Positions 1 through 12,880 of a DNA stretch of 64,000 nucleotides are shown in pieces (position 1 is the first letter of the stretch; each line of letters begins with the position of its first letter). The notes under the pieces were generated by a model. The model did no database searches and was not told where the DNA came from. It worked only from the letters and a program-made list of their open reading frames with translations. Source of the stretch: Apostichopus japonicus (Eukaryota; Echinodermata; Holothuroidea; Aspidochirotida; Stichopodidae); the NCBI RefSeq assembly GCF_037975245.1, contig NC_092561.1, positions 15,507,001-15,571,000 on the forward strand. Reading direction: 5' to 3'. The position numbers and the translations under genes were made by a program.

Positions 1-10
1 AATTACCATG

Positions 11-3000
11 ATGTCATTCAAACGTACATTTTCAGATAAATTAGATTTGAAGTGGAATAATCCATGTTCTTTAAAATGCTGTGATTTTTAACATCTTCAA
101 CGCCAAATTAGGAAAGTAATCGTCCATTTGGTGAGCTATTCCAAACTTGACGAACTGTGTAGCCTACCAATTGACTACAACGTAACACACAAAAAGGTAT
201 ACGTAACATCCTGACCTGTGTTCGCTTTTTGCTTATTGCTAGATCAAATGACAAAGATTTACCCCAGACAAATAATTTTTGGAAAGAAAACACAATTGTT
301 AGGCTTCACATACCTTTTCATATTACTGAATAAATGTTTTCACGATCAAACAAGCCATATTACTATGAATGTACTAGGTCAAAACATGTGTATTGGCCTT
401 AGTGCTACAAACATACACAGTGATATCTGCATAGGTTCATTCGAGACTTTGTTCAGTTTTCATGCTGTAACTAGGTCAAATCGTAAATTATCGTCCCAAA
501 TAAGTAGCTTACGGACAGAAAACTATAATATCATGTTCTACACACGTTTCCAAGTTAACGACTAAATGTTTTGTGTTCAAATCAGCCCAATTGCAAAAAT
601 GTACTAAATCGAGACTGGTCCTATGGACTGGTATAGGCCTTTATCGTACACGATTTTAGCCATTGGTACAATCAAGACTTTGGTCAGTTTTCGTGCTGTA
701 ATTAGGTCCAATGGGGAACAATCAACACAAACGTGCAAGTTTTGGATAGAAAACAAAATTTCTGACGATCGTCTGCTATTTTAATCTACTGATAAAGCGA
801 TTTAACGTTAAATTCAACCCAATTCCATCGCTCGATCTACATGTAGGTGCTTATGCTGGTACTTTGATAGTACTTTATACATACGCAAGTATAGCACCCT
901 AGGTACATTCGAGACTTTGCTCAGTTTTCGTGCTGTAATTAGGTCCAATTGGGAACAATTAACACAAACGTGCAAGTTTTGGATAGAAAACAAAATTTCT
1001 TGCGATCGTCTACCATTTTAATCTACTGATAAAGCGATTTAATGTTAAATTCAACCCAATTCCATCGCTCGATCTATATGTAGGTGCTTATGCTGGTACT
1101 TTGATAGTACTATATACAATGCAAGTATAGCACCCTAGGTACAGTCAAGACTTTGGTCAGTTTTTGTGCTTTAATTAGGTCCAATGGGAAACAATCAACA
1201 CAAACGTGCAAGTTTTGGATAGAAAACAAAATTTCTAGCGATCGTCCACTATTTTAAACTACTGATAAAGCGATTTAACGTTAAATTCAACCCAATTCCA
1301 TCGCTCGATCTACATGTAGGTGCTTATGCTGGTACTTTGATAGTACTATATACATACGCAAGTATAGCACCCTAGGTACAGTCAAGACTTTAGGTCAGTT
1401 TTCGTGCTGTAATTAGGTCAATTGGTCAGTTATCGCCACGAATGAGTAAATTTTGGATAGAAATCAATAATATCATGATCTACACACGTTGTCAAGTTAA
1501 CGACTAAATGTTTTGTGTTCAAATCAGCCCAATTGCAAAAATGTACTAAATCGAGACTGGTCCTATGGACTGGTATAGGCCTTTATTGTACACGATTTTA
1601 GCAATTGGTACAATCAAAACTTTGGTCAGTTTTCGTGCTGTAATTAGGTCCAATGGGGAACAATCAACACAAACGTGCAAGTTTTAGATAGAAAACAAAA
1701 ATTTCTAGCGATCGTCTACTATTTTAAATGACTGAGAAAGCGATTTAACGTTAAATTCAACCGGATTCCATCGCTCGATCTGCAGGTACTAACGCTGGTA
1801 GTGCCAACTACCATAGCTTCATAGATATAGTCTATACCTTTGGTCAGGGTTTGGACTGTCATTAGGTCAAATTGGGAAACATTCAGCTCTCCATCATCAG
1901 AATTGTCTAAGAAATGTTTCATGAACTACCCAGTACCATTCCAGACGTTTTTACGTAATTGTTTAGTGATGAAATGAGCCAATTTGGTAAACACGACCAC
2001 AACGACAGTGTGTAAATAGCCTATGCGCAGCATATCACACACAGTTATGTTGTGATGAGGGCTAGAATTAGTCAAATAATTGACAGAAGAAACATATTTG
2101 GGCAAAATTCCATGTCTAACAGTTAAGATCACATATTTTCAGACTACCATGAATAATTTCAAGAACTTCAGCTCTTCATTTTAAGGTTAATATTAGGCCA
2201 CAAAGCAACCACACACCCTTCCATATTTACTACTATGCACAAAACTGTCAGTGTAAAAATCAAACCTACACCAACTCAACAGAGTAAATTAGAGAGTTCC
2301 GGACTAATGACCTTCTTTTCAGGTTTCTTTATAAAGAAAACATGTTTTCCAACTCACATGTACCTTTCGAGACATTCGAAATCATTTGTTCATGAAAAAA
2401 TAACCAAAATACTGTACCATGTGTAGAACTTTAACATATAACCTAACAGCACAGAGCGTGGTACTCTTTTTGAGGGGGTATAGTTTCAGTCATTTCTACC
2501 ACCCAAAATCATATCAAATTAACAAGACAGGTTTCATTTTGCTCTCTAGATATATATCCAAGCTCACATCTATAGTTTTCGAAAGTTTGATAAAACTGAT
2601 TATGAGAAAGCACTAAAATTACAAAACTGTAGCCTTCAGATTCAATGTAAGGTTTGTGTACCGTGGCACTACAATACTCAATCATCTCAGTTTTATGGTG
2701 TAATTTTGTCAATTTTCAGTCATAAACCATATGCTTCTGTTTATTTATCAAAGAGTATATATCAGTAAGATCACATGCACATTTTCAAACATTTTAGTCC
2801 ATTTCTTGATGGAGAAATTGGCAAAATGCTCTACACTTACTAGTACAGTGGTGTGTAGTTCAGTGGTATAAATAAATCTGTCACATATGAGGGGGTCTAG
2901 TTTCAGCCCTGTCATTGATACCAGATCAGGTCAAATACTCCCGAGTGTCTACTCAGAGTCACAAAGCACATTTCGAAGATGATTTTCATTCATTTGAACA

Positions 3001-3577
3001 GTTTTGGTTGAATATTGTTTCTCAAAAGAAGGTAAATGCAGGAGTGCAATCCTAAAGTTTTTACAGCATTATTCATTTCCAACAATATTACACCCCAATC
3101 TCTGCTAGTTTTAGTGCTTAAGTTTGTAGATTTTTAGCAAAAACCTCCCTGAATTGTACCATTAATGGTTAAAAAGTATTTCTTTAGTTGATTTCTACCT
3201 TTTATTGCAGTAGAAATGGGGATCTGAGAAAGAAATGGGACAAATTCTAGGCTTGACTAAATCCTCTACACTGCTCGAAAGCATGTGTACAAAGACTGAA
3301 GTGCTGAAAGCTCTGATCATGTCGTCAGCTACAACTGGACTCTGGGAAACTTCTTCGCCCTAATTCAAGCATGAATAAATCTATTGAAATAATACTTCCT
3401 ACGGTAGAAAACTATTATTTCTACATGAAATTTGCTCAGATATTGTGGAGGACCGATATTTTGGGAGAAATCCTACTACTTATCGGCTCGTGGCAGCTTG
3501 ATTTTGCAACGATTGATGAAGGTATATGATGGTCGTTTGTACAAATATGATACTGCTGATGAAAAACACTTGCCACG
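11..3577. repeat. Macrosatellite unit A1 (3.56 kb)
   Basis: It begins with the phrase ATGTCATTCAAACGTACATT and runs to the next occurrence at 3,578. It contains 240-bp monomers at about 640-1,720, with the GTGCTGTAATTAGGTCC phrase or a close variant near 690, 930, 1,167, 1,406 and 1,637. A 1.85-kb spacer with the 52-codon frame at 3,371-3,529 follows. This is the uninterrupted form of unit B2 and defines the empty site of the nested transposon (near 2,188-2,196). Confidence 0.8.
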
Positions 3578-6500
3578 ATGTCTTTCAAACGTACATTTCC
3601 AGATAAATTAAATTTGAAGTCGAATAATCCATGTTCTTTAAATTGCTTGAAATTTCAACATCTTAAACGCCAAATTAGGAGAGTAATCGTCCATTTGATG
3701 AGCTATTCCAAATTTGACCAACTCTGTAGCCTACCAATTGACTTCAACGTAACGTTGACAAAGGTATACGTAACATCCTGTCCTGTGTTCGCTTTTTGCT
3801 TCTCACTAGGTCAAATGGCAAAGATTTACCCCAGACAAATAATTTTTGGAAAGAAAACAAAATTTTAAGGCTTCGCATACCTTTTTATATTACTGAATAA
3901 ATGTTTTCACGATCAAACAAGCCATACTACTATGAATGTACTAGGTCAAAACATGTGTATTGGCCTTAGTGCTACAAACATACACAGTGATCTCTGCATA
4001 GGTTCATTCGAGACTTTGTTCAGTTTTCATGTTGTAACTAGGTCAAATCGTAAACCTTCGTCCCAAATAAGTAACTTTCGGACAGAAAACTATAATATCA
4101 TGTTCTACACACATTTTCAAGTTAACGACAACATGTTTTGTGTTCAAATCAGCCCAATTGCAAAAATGTACTAAATCGAGACTGGTCCCATGGACTGGTA
4201 TAGGCCTTTATCGTACACGATTTTAGCAATTGGTACAATCAACACTTTGGTCAGTTTTCGTGTTGTAATTAGGTCAATTGGTCAGTTATCGCCAGGAATT
4301 GGTAAATTTTGGATAGAAATCAATAATATCATGATCTACACACGTATTCAAGTTAACGACAACATGTTTTGTGTTCAAATCAGCCCAATTTCAAAAATGT
4401 ACCAAATCGAGACTGGTCCTATGGACTAGTATAGGGCTTTATCGTACACGATTTTAGCAATTGGTACAATCAAGCTTTCGGTCAGTTTTCGTGCTGTAAT
4501 TAGGTCCAATGGGGAACAATGAACACAAACGTGCAAGTTTTAGGTAGAAAACAAAATTTCTAGCGATCGTGCATAATTTTAAACTACTGATTAAGCGATT
4601 TTACGTTAAATTCAACCCAATTCCATCGCTCGATCTACATATGTAGGTGCTTATGCTGATACTATCTACGTACGCAAGTATAGCTCCCTAGGTACAGTCA
4701 AGACTTTGGTCAGTTTTCGTGCTCTCATTAGGTCCAGTGGGAAGCAATTAACACAAACGTGCAAGTTTTAGATAGAAAACAAAATTTCTAGCGATCGTTT
4801 ACTATTTTAATCTCATGAAAAAGCGAGTTCACGTTAAATTCAACCGGATTCCATAGCTCGACCTGTAGGTGCCCATGTTGGAAGTGCTATATACGATAGC
4901 TTCATAGATAGAATCTATACCTTTGGTCAGCTTTTGGACTGTCATTAGGTCAAATTAGGAAACAGTCAGCTCTCCATCATCAGAATTGTCTTAATTATGT
5001 ATCTTCTACCACCTATTACCATTCCAGACGTTTTACGTAATTATTTGGTGATGAAATGAGCCATTTTGGTAAACACGACCACAACGACAGTGTGTAAATT
5101 GCCTATGCTCAGCATATCGCACACTGTTGCTTTGTGATGAGGGATAGAATTAGTCAAATAATTGACAGAAAAAACATATTTGGGCGAAATTCCATGCCAG
5201 GCAGTTAAAGATCACATATTTTCAGACTACCATGAACAATATCAAGAACTTTAACTCTTTATTTTAAGGTTAATATTAGGCCACAAAGCAACCACACACC
5301 CTTCCATATTTACTATTATGCACCAAACTGTCAGTGCAAAAGTCAAACATGCAGGAACTCAACAGTGTAAATTAGAGAGTTCTGGATTAATGACCTTCTT
5401 TTCAGGCTTCTTTATGAAGAAAACATGTTTTTCAACTCGCATGTACCTTTTAGGACATTCGAAATCATTTCTTCATGAAAAAATAACCAAAATATTGTAC
5501 CATGTGTAGAACTTTAACATATAACCTAGCAGCACAGGGTGTGGTACTCTTTTTGAGGGGGTATAGTTTCAGTCATTTCTACCACCCAAAATCATATCAA
5601 ATTAACAAGACAGGTTTCATTTTGCTCTCTAGATATATATCCAAGCTCACATTTATAGTTTCTGAAATTTTGATGAAATTTTTTATGAGAAAGCACTAAA
5701 AATACATAACTGTAGCATTCAGAATCAATGTAAGGTTTGTGTACCGTGGACACTACAATACTCAATCATCTCAGGTTTATGGTGTAATTTTGTCAATTTT
5801 CAATCATAAACCATATGCTTCTGTTTGTTAATCAAAGATTATATATCAGTTAGATCACATGGAATTTTTCAAGCATTTTAGTCCATTTCTTGATGAAGAA
5901 ATTAGCAAAATGCTATACACTTACTAGTACAGTGGTGTGTAGTTCAGTTGTATAAGTCATTCTGTCGCATATGAGGTGGTCTAGTTTCAGCCCTGTCATT
6001 GATACCAAATCAGGTCAAATACTCCCGAGTGTCTACTCAGAGTCAGAAAACACATTTCGAAGATGAATTTCATTCATTTTATCAGTTTTGGTTCAATATT
6101 GTTTCTCAAAAGAAGGTAAATGCATGAGTGCAATCCTTAGGTTTCCACAGCATTATTCATTTCCAACAATATTACACCCCAATCTCTGCTAGTTTTAGTG
6201 CTTAAGTTTGTAGATTTTTAGCAAAAACCTCCCTGAATTGTACCATTAATGGTTAAAAAGTATTTCTTTAGTTGATTTCTACCTTTTATTGCAGTAGAAA
6301 TGGGGATCTGAGAAAGAAATGGGACAAATTCTAGGCTTGACTAAATCCTCTACACTGCTCGAAAGCATGTGTACAAAGACTGAAGTGCTGAAAGCTCTGA
6401 TCATGTCGTCAGCTACAACTGGACTCTGGGAACCTTCTTCGCCCTAATTCAAGCATGAATAAATCTATTGAAATAATACTTCCGATGGTAGAAAACTATT

Positions 6501-6661
6501 ATTTCTACATGAAATTTGCTCAGATATTGTGGAGGACCGATATTTTGGGAGAAATCCTACTACTTATCGGCTCGTGGCAGCTTGATTTTGCAACGATTGA
6601 TGAAGGTATATGATGGTCGTTTGTACAAATATGATACTGCTGATGAAAAACACTTGCCACG
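3578..6661. repeat. Macrosatellite unit A2 (3,084 bp)
   Basis: Repeats from A1 with the same internal order. The 96-codon frame at its start (3,578-3,868) and the 80-codon frame at 3,932-4,174 are open in some copies and broken in others. I treat them as incidental to the repeat. Confidence 0.8.
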
Positions 6662-9600
6662 ATGTCTTTCAAACGTACATTTCCAGATAAATTAAATTTG
6701 AAGAGGAATAATCCATGTTCTTTAAATTGCTTGAAATTTCAACATCTTAAACGCCGAATTAGGAAAGTAATCGTCCATTTGATGAGCTATTCCAAATTTG
6801 ACCAACTCTGTAGCCTACCAATTGACTTCAACGTAACGTTGACAAAGGTATACGTAACATCCTGTCCTGTGTTCGCTTTTTGCTTCTCACTAGGTCAAAT
6901 GATAAAGATTTACCCCAAACAAATAATTTTTGGAAAGAAAACAAAATTTTAAAGCTTCGCATACCTTTTTATATTACTGAATAAATGTTTTCACGATCAA
7001 ACAAGCCATATTACTATGAATGTACTAGGTCAAAACATGTGTATTAGCGTTAGTGCTACAAACATACACAGTGATCTCTGCATAGGTCCGTTCAAGACTT
7101 TGTTCAGTTTTCATGTTGTAACTAGGTCAAATCGTAGACCTTCGTCCCAAATAAGTAACTTTCGGACAGAAAACTATAATATCATGTTCTACACACGTTT
7201 TCAAGTTAACGACAACATGTTTTGTGTTCAAATCAGCCCAATTGCAAAAATGTACTAAATCGAGACTGATCCCATGGACTGGTATAGGCCTTTATCGTAC
7301 ACGATTTTAGCAATTGGTACAATCAACACTTTGGTCAGTTTTCGTGTTGTAATTAGGTCAATTGGTCAGTTATAGCCAGGAATTGGTAAATTTTGGATAG
7401 AAATCAATAATATCATGATCTACACACGTATTCAAGTTAACGACAACATGTTTTGTGTTCAAATCAGCCCAATTTCAAAAATGTACTAAATCGAGACTGG
7501 TCCTATGGACTAGTATAGGGCTTTATCGTACACGATTTTAGCAATTGGTACAATCAAGCTTTCGGTCAGTTTTCGTGCTGTAATTAGGTCCAATGGGGAA
7601 CAATGAACACAAACGTGCAAGTTTTAGGTAGAAAACAAAATTTCTAGCGATCGTGCATAATTTTAAACTACTGATTAAGCGATTTTACGTTAAATTCAAC
7701 CCAATTCCATCGCTCGATCTACATGTAGGTGCTTATGCTGATACTATCTACGTACGCAAGTATAGCTCCCTAGGTACAGTCAAGACTTTGGTCAGTTTTC
7801 GTGCTGTAATTAGGTCAAATGGGGAACAATTAACACAAACGTGCAAGTTTTGGATAGAAAACAACATTTCTAGCGATCGTCCACTATTTTAATCTACAGA
7901 TAAAGCGATTTTACGTTAAATTCAACTAGATTTCATCGCTCGATCTGCAGGTGCTAATGCTGGTAGTGCTATCTACCATAGCTTCATAGATATCATATAT
8001 ACCTTTGGTCAGGTTTAGGACTGTCATTAGGTCAAATTGGGAAACAGACAGCTCTCCATCATCAGAATTGTCTAAATAATATATCTTCAACTACCCAGTA
8101 CCATTCCAGACGTTTTACGCAATTATTTGGTGATGAAATGAGCCAATTTGTAAAACACGACTACATCCACACTGTGTAAATAGCCTATGCTCAGCATATC
8201 ACACACAGTTATTTTGTGATGAGGGATAGAATTAGTCAAATAATTGACAGAAAAAACCTATTTGGGCGAAATTCCATGCCTGGCAGTTAAAGATCACCTA
8301 TTTTCAGACTACCATGAACAATTTCAAGAACTTTAACTCTTTATTTTAAGGTTAATATTAGGCCACAAAGCAACCACACACCCTTCCATATTTACTATGA
8401 TGCACAAAACTGTCAGTGCAAAAATCAAACATGCATGAACTCAACAGTGTAAATTAGAGAGTTTTGGACTAATTACCTTCTTTTCATGTTTCTTTATAAA
8501 GAAAAACTGTTTTTCAACTCGCATGTACCTTTTGGGACATTCGAAATCATTTGTTCATGAAGAAATAACCAAAATACTGTACCATGTGTAGGACTTTAAC
8601 ATATAACCTAGTAGCACAGATTGTGGTACTCTTTCTGAGGGGGTATAGTTTCAGTCATTTCTACCACCCAAAATCATATCAAATTAACAAGAAAGGTTTC
8701 ATTTTGCTCTCTGGATATATATCCAAGCTCAAATTTATAGTTTCTGAAATTTTGATGAAACTGATCATGAGAAAGTACTAAAAATATAAAACTGTAGCCT
8801 ACAGAATCTATGTAAGGTTTGTGTACCGTGGACACTACATTACTCAATCATCTCAGTTTTTTGGGGTAATTTTGTCAATTTTCAGACATAAACCATATGC
8901 TTCTGTTTATTTATCAAAGATTATATATCAGTGAGATCACATGCACATTTTTAAGCATTTTAGCCTATTTCTTGATGAAGAAATTGGCAAAATCCTACAC
9001 ACTTACTAATACAGTGGTGTGTAGTTCGGTTGTATAAGTCATTCTGTCACATATGAGGGGGTCTAGTTTCAGCCCTGTCATTGATACCAAATCAGGTCAA
9101 ATACTCCCGAGTGTCTACTCAGAGTCAGAAAACACATTTCGAAGATGAATTTTATTCATTTTAACAGTTTTGGTTGAATATTTTTACTCAAAAGAAGGTA
9201 AATGTATGAATGCAATCCCAAGGTTTTCACAGCATTATTCATTTCCAACAATATTACACCCCACTCTCTGCTAGTTTTAGTGTTAAAATTTGTAGATTCT
9301 TAGCAAAAAAGTCCCTGATTTGTACCATTAATGGTTTAAAAATATTTCTTTAGTTCATTTCTACCTTTTATTGCAGTAGAAATGAGGATTTGAGAAAGAA
9401 ATGGGACAAATTCTAGGCTTGACTAAATCCTCTACATTACTCGTAAAGCACGTGTAACAAAGACTGAAGAGCTGAAAGCTCTGATCATATCGTCAGCTAC
9501 AAGTGGACTCGGCAAAACTTCTTCGCCCTAATTCCAGCATGAATAAATCTATTGGAATAATACTTCCTACTGTAGAAAACTATTATTTCTACATGAAATT

Positions 9601-9720
9601 TGCTCAGAAGTTGTGGAGGAGCGATACTTTGAGAGAAATCTTACTATTATTCGGCTCATGGCAGCATGATTTTGCAACGCTTGTTATCAGTGATGAAGGT
9701 ATACGACATAGTCGTTTGTA
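6662..9720. repeat. Macrosatellite unit A3
   Basis: The third collinear unit, ending where 240-bp monomers resume at about 9,720. Its 3' spacer is a different subtype from A1 and A2 (for example TGAGGATTTGAG in place of TGGGGATCTGAG), closer to units B0 and B1. The macrosatellite therefore holds at least two sequence classes. Confidence 0.75.
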
Positions 9721-12700
9721 CAGTCAAGACTTTGGTCAGTTTTCGTGCTGTAATTAGGTCCAATGGGGAACAATTGTCACAAACAAACAAGTTTTAGAAG
9801 GAAAACAAAATTTCTAGTTAACGTGTACTTTTTTAATCTAGCGATAAAGCGATTTTACATTATTTTCAACCCATTTCCATCGCTCGATCTACATGTAGTT
9901 GTTGATGCTGTGAATGTGGTAGTACTATCTACGTACGCAAGTATATAGCACCCTAGGCACAATCAAGACTTTGGTTAGTTTTTGTGCTGTAATTAGGTCC
10001 AATGGGAAGCAATTAACATAAACGTGCAAGTTTTAGATAGAAAACAAAATTTCTACCAATCGTGCACTATTTTATTCTACTGATAAAGCGATTTTACGTT
10101 AAATTCAAGCGGATTGCATCGCTCGATCTGCAGGTGCCCATGCTGTTAGTGCTATCTACGATAGCTTCATAGATAGAACCCCTATATTAAGGGAGTATAT
10201 AGTTTCAGTCATTTCTACCACCCCAAATCATATCAAATTAACAAGACATGGTTCATTTTTACCTCTACATATATATACAAGCTCACATTTATAGTTTCTA
10301 TAGTTTAGATGAAACTGTTTATGAGAAAGCACCAAAAATACAAAAATGTAGCCTTCAGAATCTATATATGTCAATTTTGTGTACCGTGACACACTATAAT
10401 ACTCAATCATCTCAGTTAGATGGTGTTATTTTGTTAATTTTTGGACATAAACCATATGCTTCTGTTTATTTATCAAAGATTACATATCACTTTGATCACA
10501 TGGAATTTTTCAAGCATTTATAGTTTCTAAAATAATGATAAAACTGTTTATGAGAACACTAAAAGTACAAAACTGTAGCCTTCAGAGACTATGTAAGGTT
10601 TGTGTACCGTGGCACTACAACACTCAATCATCTCAGTTTGATAGTGTTATTTTGTTAATTTTCAGACATAAACCATATGTTTCTGTTCATTAATCAAAGA
10701 TTACATATCAGTTAGATCACATGGACACTTTCAAGCTTTTAAATCCATTTCTTGATGAAGAAATTTGCAAAATACTATACACTTACTATTACAGTGGTGT
10801 GAGTGTAGTTCAGTTGTATATGTCATTCTGTCACATATGAGGGGGTGTAGTTTCAGCCCTGTCATTGATACCAAATCAAATCAAATATTCACAAGTGGCC
10901 AATATGAGACAGACAAGACATTTTGGATAAGAAATACACTGATATCAACAATTTTGGTTGAAAACTGTTTCTCAAAGCAAGGCAAATATATGACTGCAAC
11001 CCAATGTAAATTATATTACAGTCATTTTCAACAATGTAAACATCCACATTCTGCTAGTTGAAGGATTGAAATTGGTAAATTATTCACAAGAAACTATTTC
11101 TGTTTTCTGCCATTAGTGAATGTGAAGACATATCTAAGCTCATTAAAACCTTTTAGAGCAGTAGAAATGAAGATTTCAGGAAAAAGTGAGACTTATTCTA
11201 AAACTGGACAAACTTCTCTAACTTACTCAATATGAATTTTAACGTTTGAACTTTGGTCGGTTGTACAATTTTAGAGCTGCCAATGAAAAATAGTTGTAAC
11301 ATTGTCCTCTAAGCATACTATTCCATATGAACGAAATTTGTAGTACAAATATCTTTATCCTTTAAAATTATGTCGATTTGAAAACTTTTAAGCCATAATT
11401 TGAAAAGTTATCGTCCTTTTCGTGAACTGTTCCAAACTTGACCACGCTTGTACCGATTGGCTTGACGTTACAAATGAAGGGTGCACGTATGTACCACCCA
11501 GAACAGAGTCGGTTTTTAGCCTGTCATTAGGTCCAATAGCACACATTTCCCACAAACTAATAATATTTGGAAAGAAAACAAAATTTCAGGGGGACGGACC
11601 CTTTTTCGAATTACTGAACAATGATTGGACACTAAAACTAGACCTCTTTCATCAATATACCAGATCGAAACTTGCGTATTGTCTTAGAGTGCTAGAAATA
11701 TAAACAGCTGTAGCTGTATAGTTACACTCACGACTTAAGTCAGTTTTCGGGCTATAAATAGGCCAAATGGTAAACTATCGTGAGACTGCAGCAATATTTA
11801 GAATAAAAACAAATTTACAAGTTCACATACACTTTTTCAAAGGAAAACAAAGTGGAATAAATCGCCAATTATTGGATTAATGAGCGATGTGGTCATCTCA
11901 TTTGGATGCAGCTAGTGCCTGGTATTACATATCGATAAAGACATTGCGTTTGATGTTCTGTAATTAGGTCATTTGGCATATACTTTTCTCCAATTTATAA
12001 GGTTTGTAGGGCTGATAAATTTTCCTATGCATCTTCACCCTTTTCAATATGTAAACATAATGATATTGCGCGGAAAATGACTCAAACTCATCACTTCGTT
12101 AAAACAAAACAGACTGACGTGAACGTAAATTTTACCCGTACCCATTTGAACGTGTTTCAGAATCCATCGCTCTATTAATATTTATATCTATGGACGCTAT
12201 ATGATATCATACGACGACAAATAGATATAACCACTAGAATACGAATGTACCAGATGGAAACTTTCTCCGGCGCCAAATTAAAGTTGATCAGTTTTTACGT
12301 CTTTTCTTTGTGATACGTCGTAGAATTTACCTGAAACCTTTAATTTGTGATAAATAAACAATTTTAAGTATGGTATTTATTCCTTGACGGATGTGAAAAC
12401 TGCATTTAATGTAACAATACGACGAATTTCAGGAATAAACTAGAACACAGCAGTGCAAATACCATACATATGTACGTAGATATCCCTAAATCTCAGATAA
12501 TTTGGGCACGTTTACGTTATTTTTAAGCCAAATCCATTCAAATACTTCAAAAAATGTATACAGTGTGAAAGAAGACTATTTTTTTGTGTCACCTGCAGTG
12601 TTTAATTATTTGACAAGATAATTCTCGGTCGAATTAGGCCCATTTTCCTGGATTGACTAGAACGAAATCTTTCACGTGGAAAGTGTGTGCTAATGTATAG

Positions 12701-12880
12701 AGCTATCTCCAGGTACATAAATTTAGGTCAGTTTTTGGTCTATACTTAGGCCCATTTGCAACAAGAGTTCATGAAAATATATATTTTGGATGGGAAACTA
12801 AATTTGGAACTAATTTGCATTAATGACATTACTTGAAGTAACCATTTCACTCTAAAAATAAGCATTATTACATGGGCTTT
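9721..12880. repeat. Decayed macrosatellite copies, element copy A
   Basis: Two 240-bp monomers (9,721-10,190) are followed by partial, rearranged and progressively diverged spacer segments. The diverged start phrase of a unit is recognisable at about 11,290-11,720, aligning with ATTAGGAAAGTAATCGTCC and TGGAAAGAAAACAAAATTT of the young units. Beyond 11,900 the similarity fades. This is the expected unhomogenised edge of a tandem array. No supported gene. Confidence 0.6.

Noticed and set aside
3578-4174. 96- and 80-codon plus-strand frames in the macrosatellite (MSFKRTFPDK..., MNVLGQNMC...)
   Set aside because: Broken by a deletion in unit B3 and by stops in units A1 and B1, and part of the repetitive 240-bp-type sequence.
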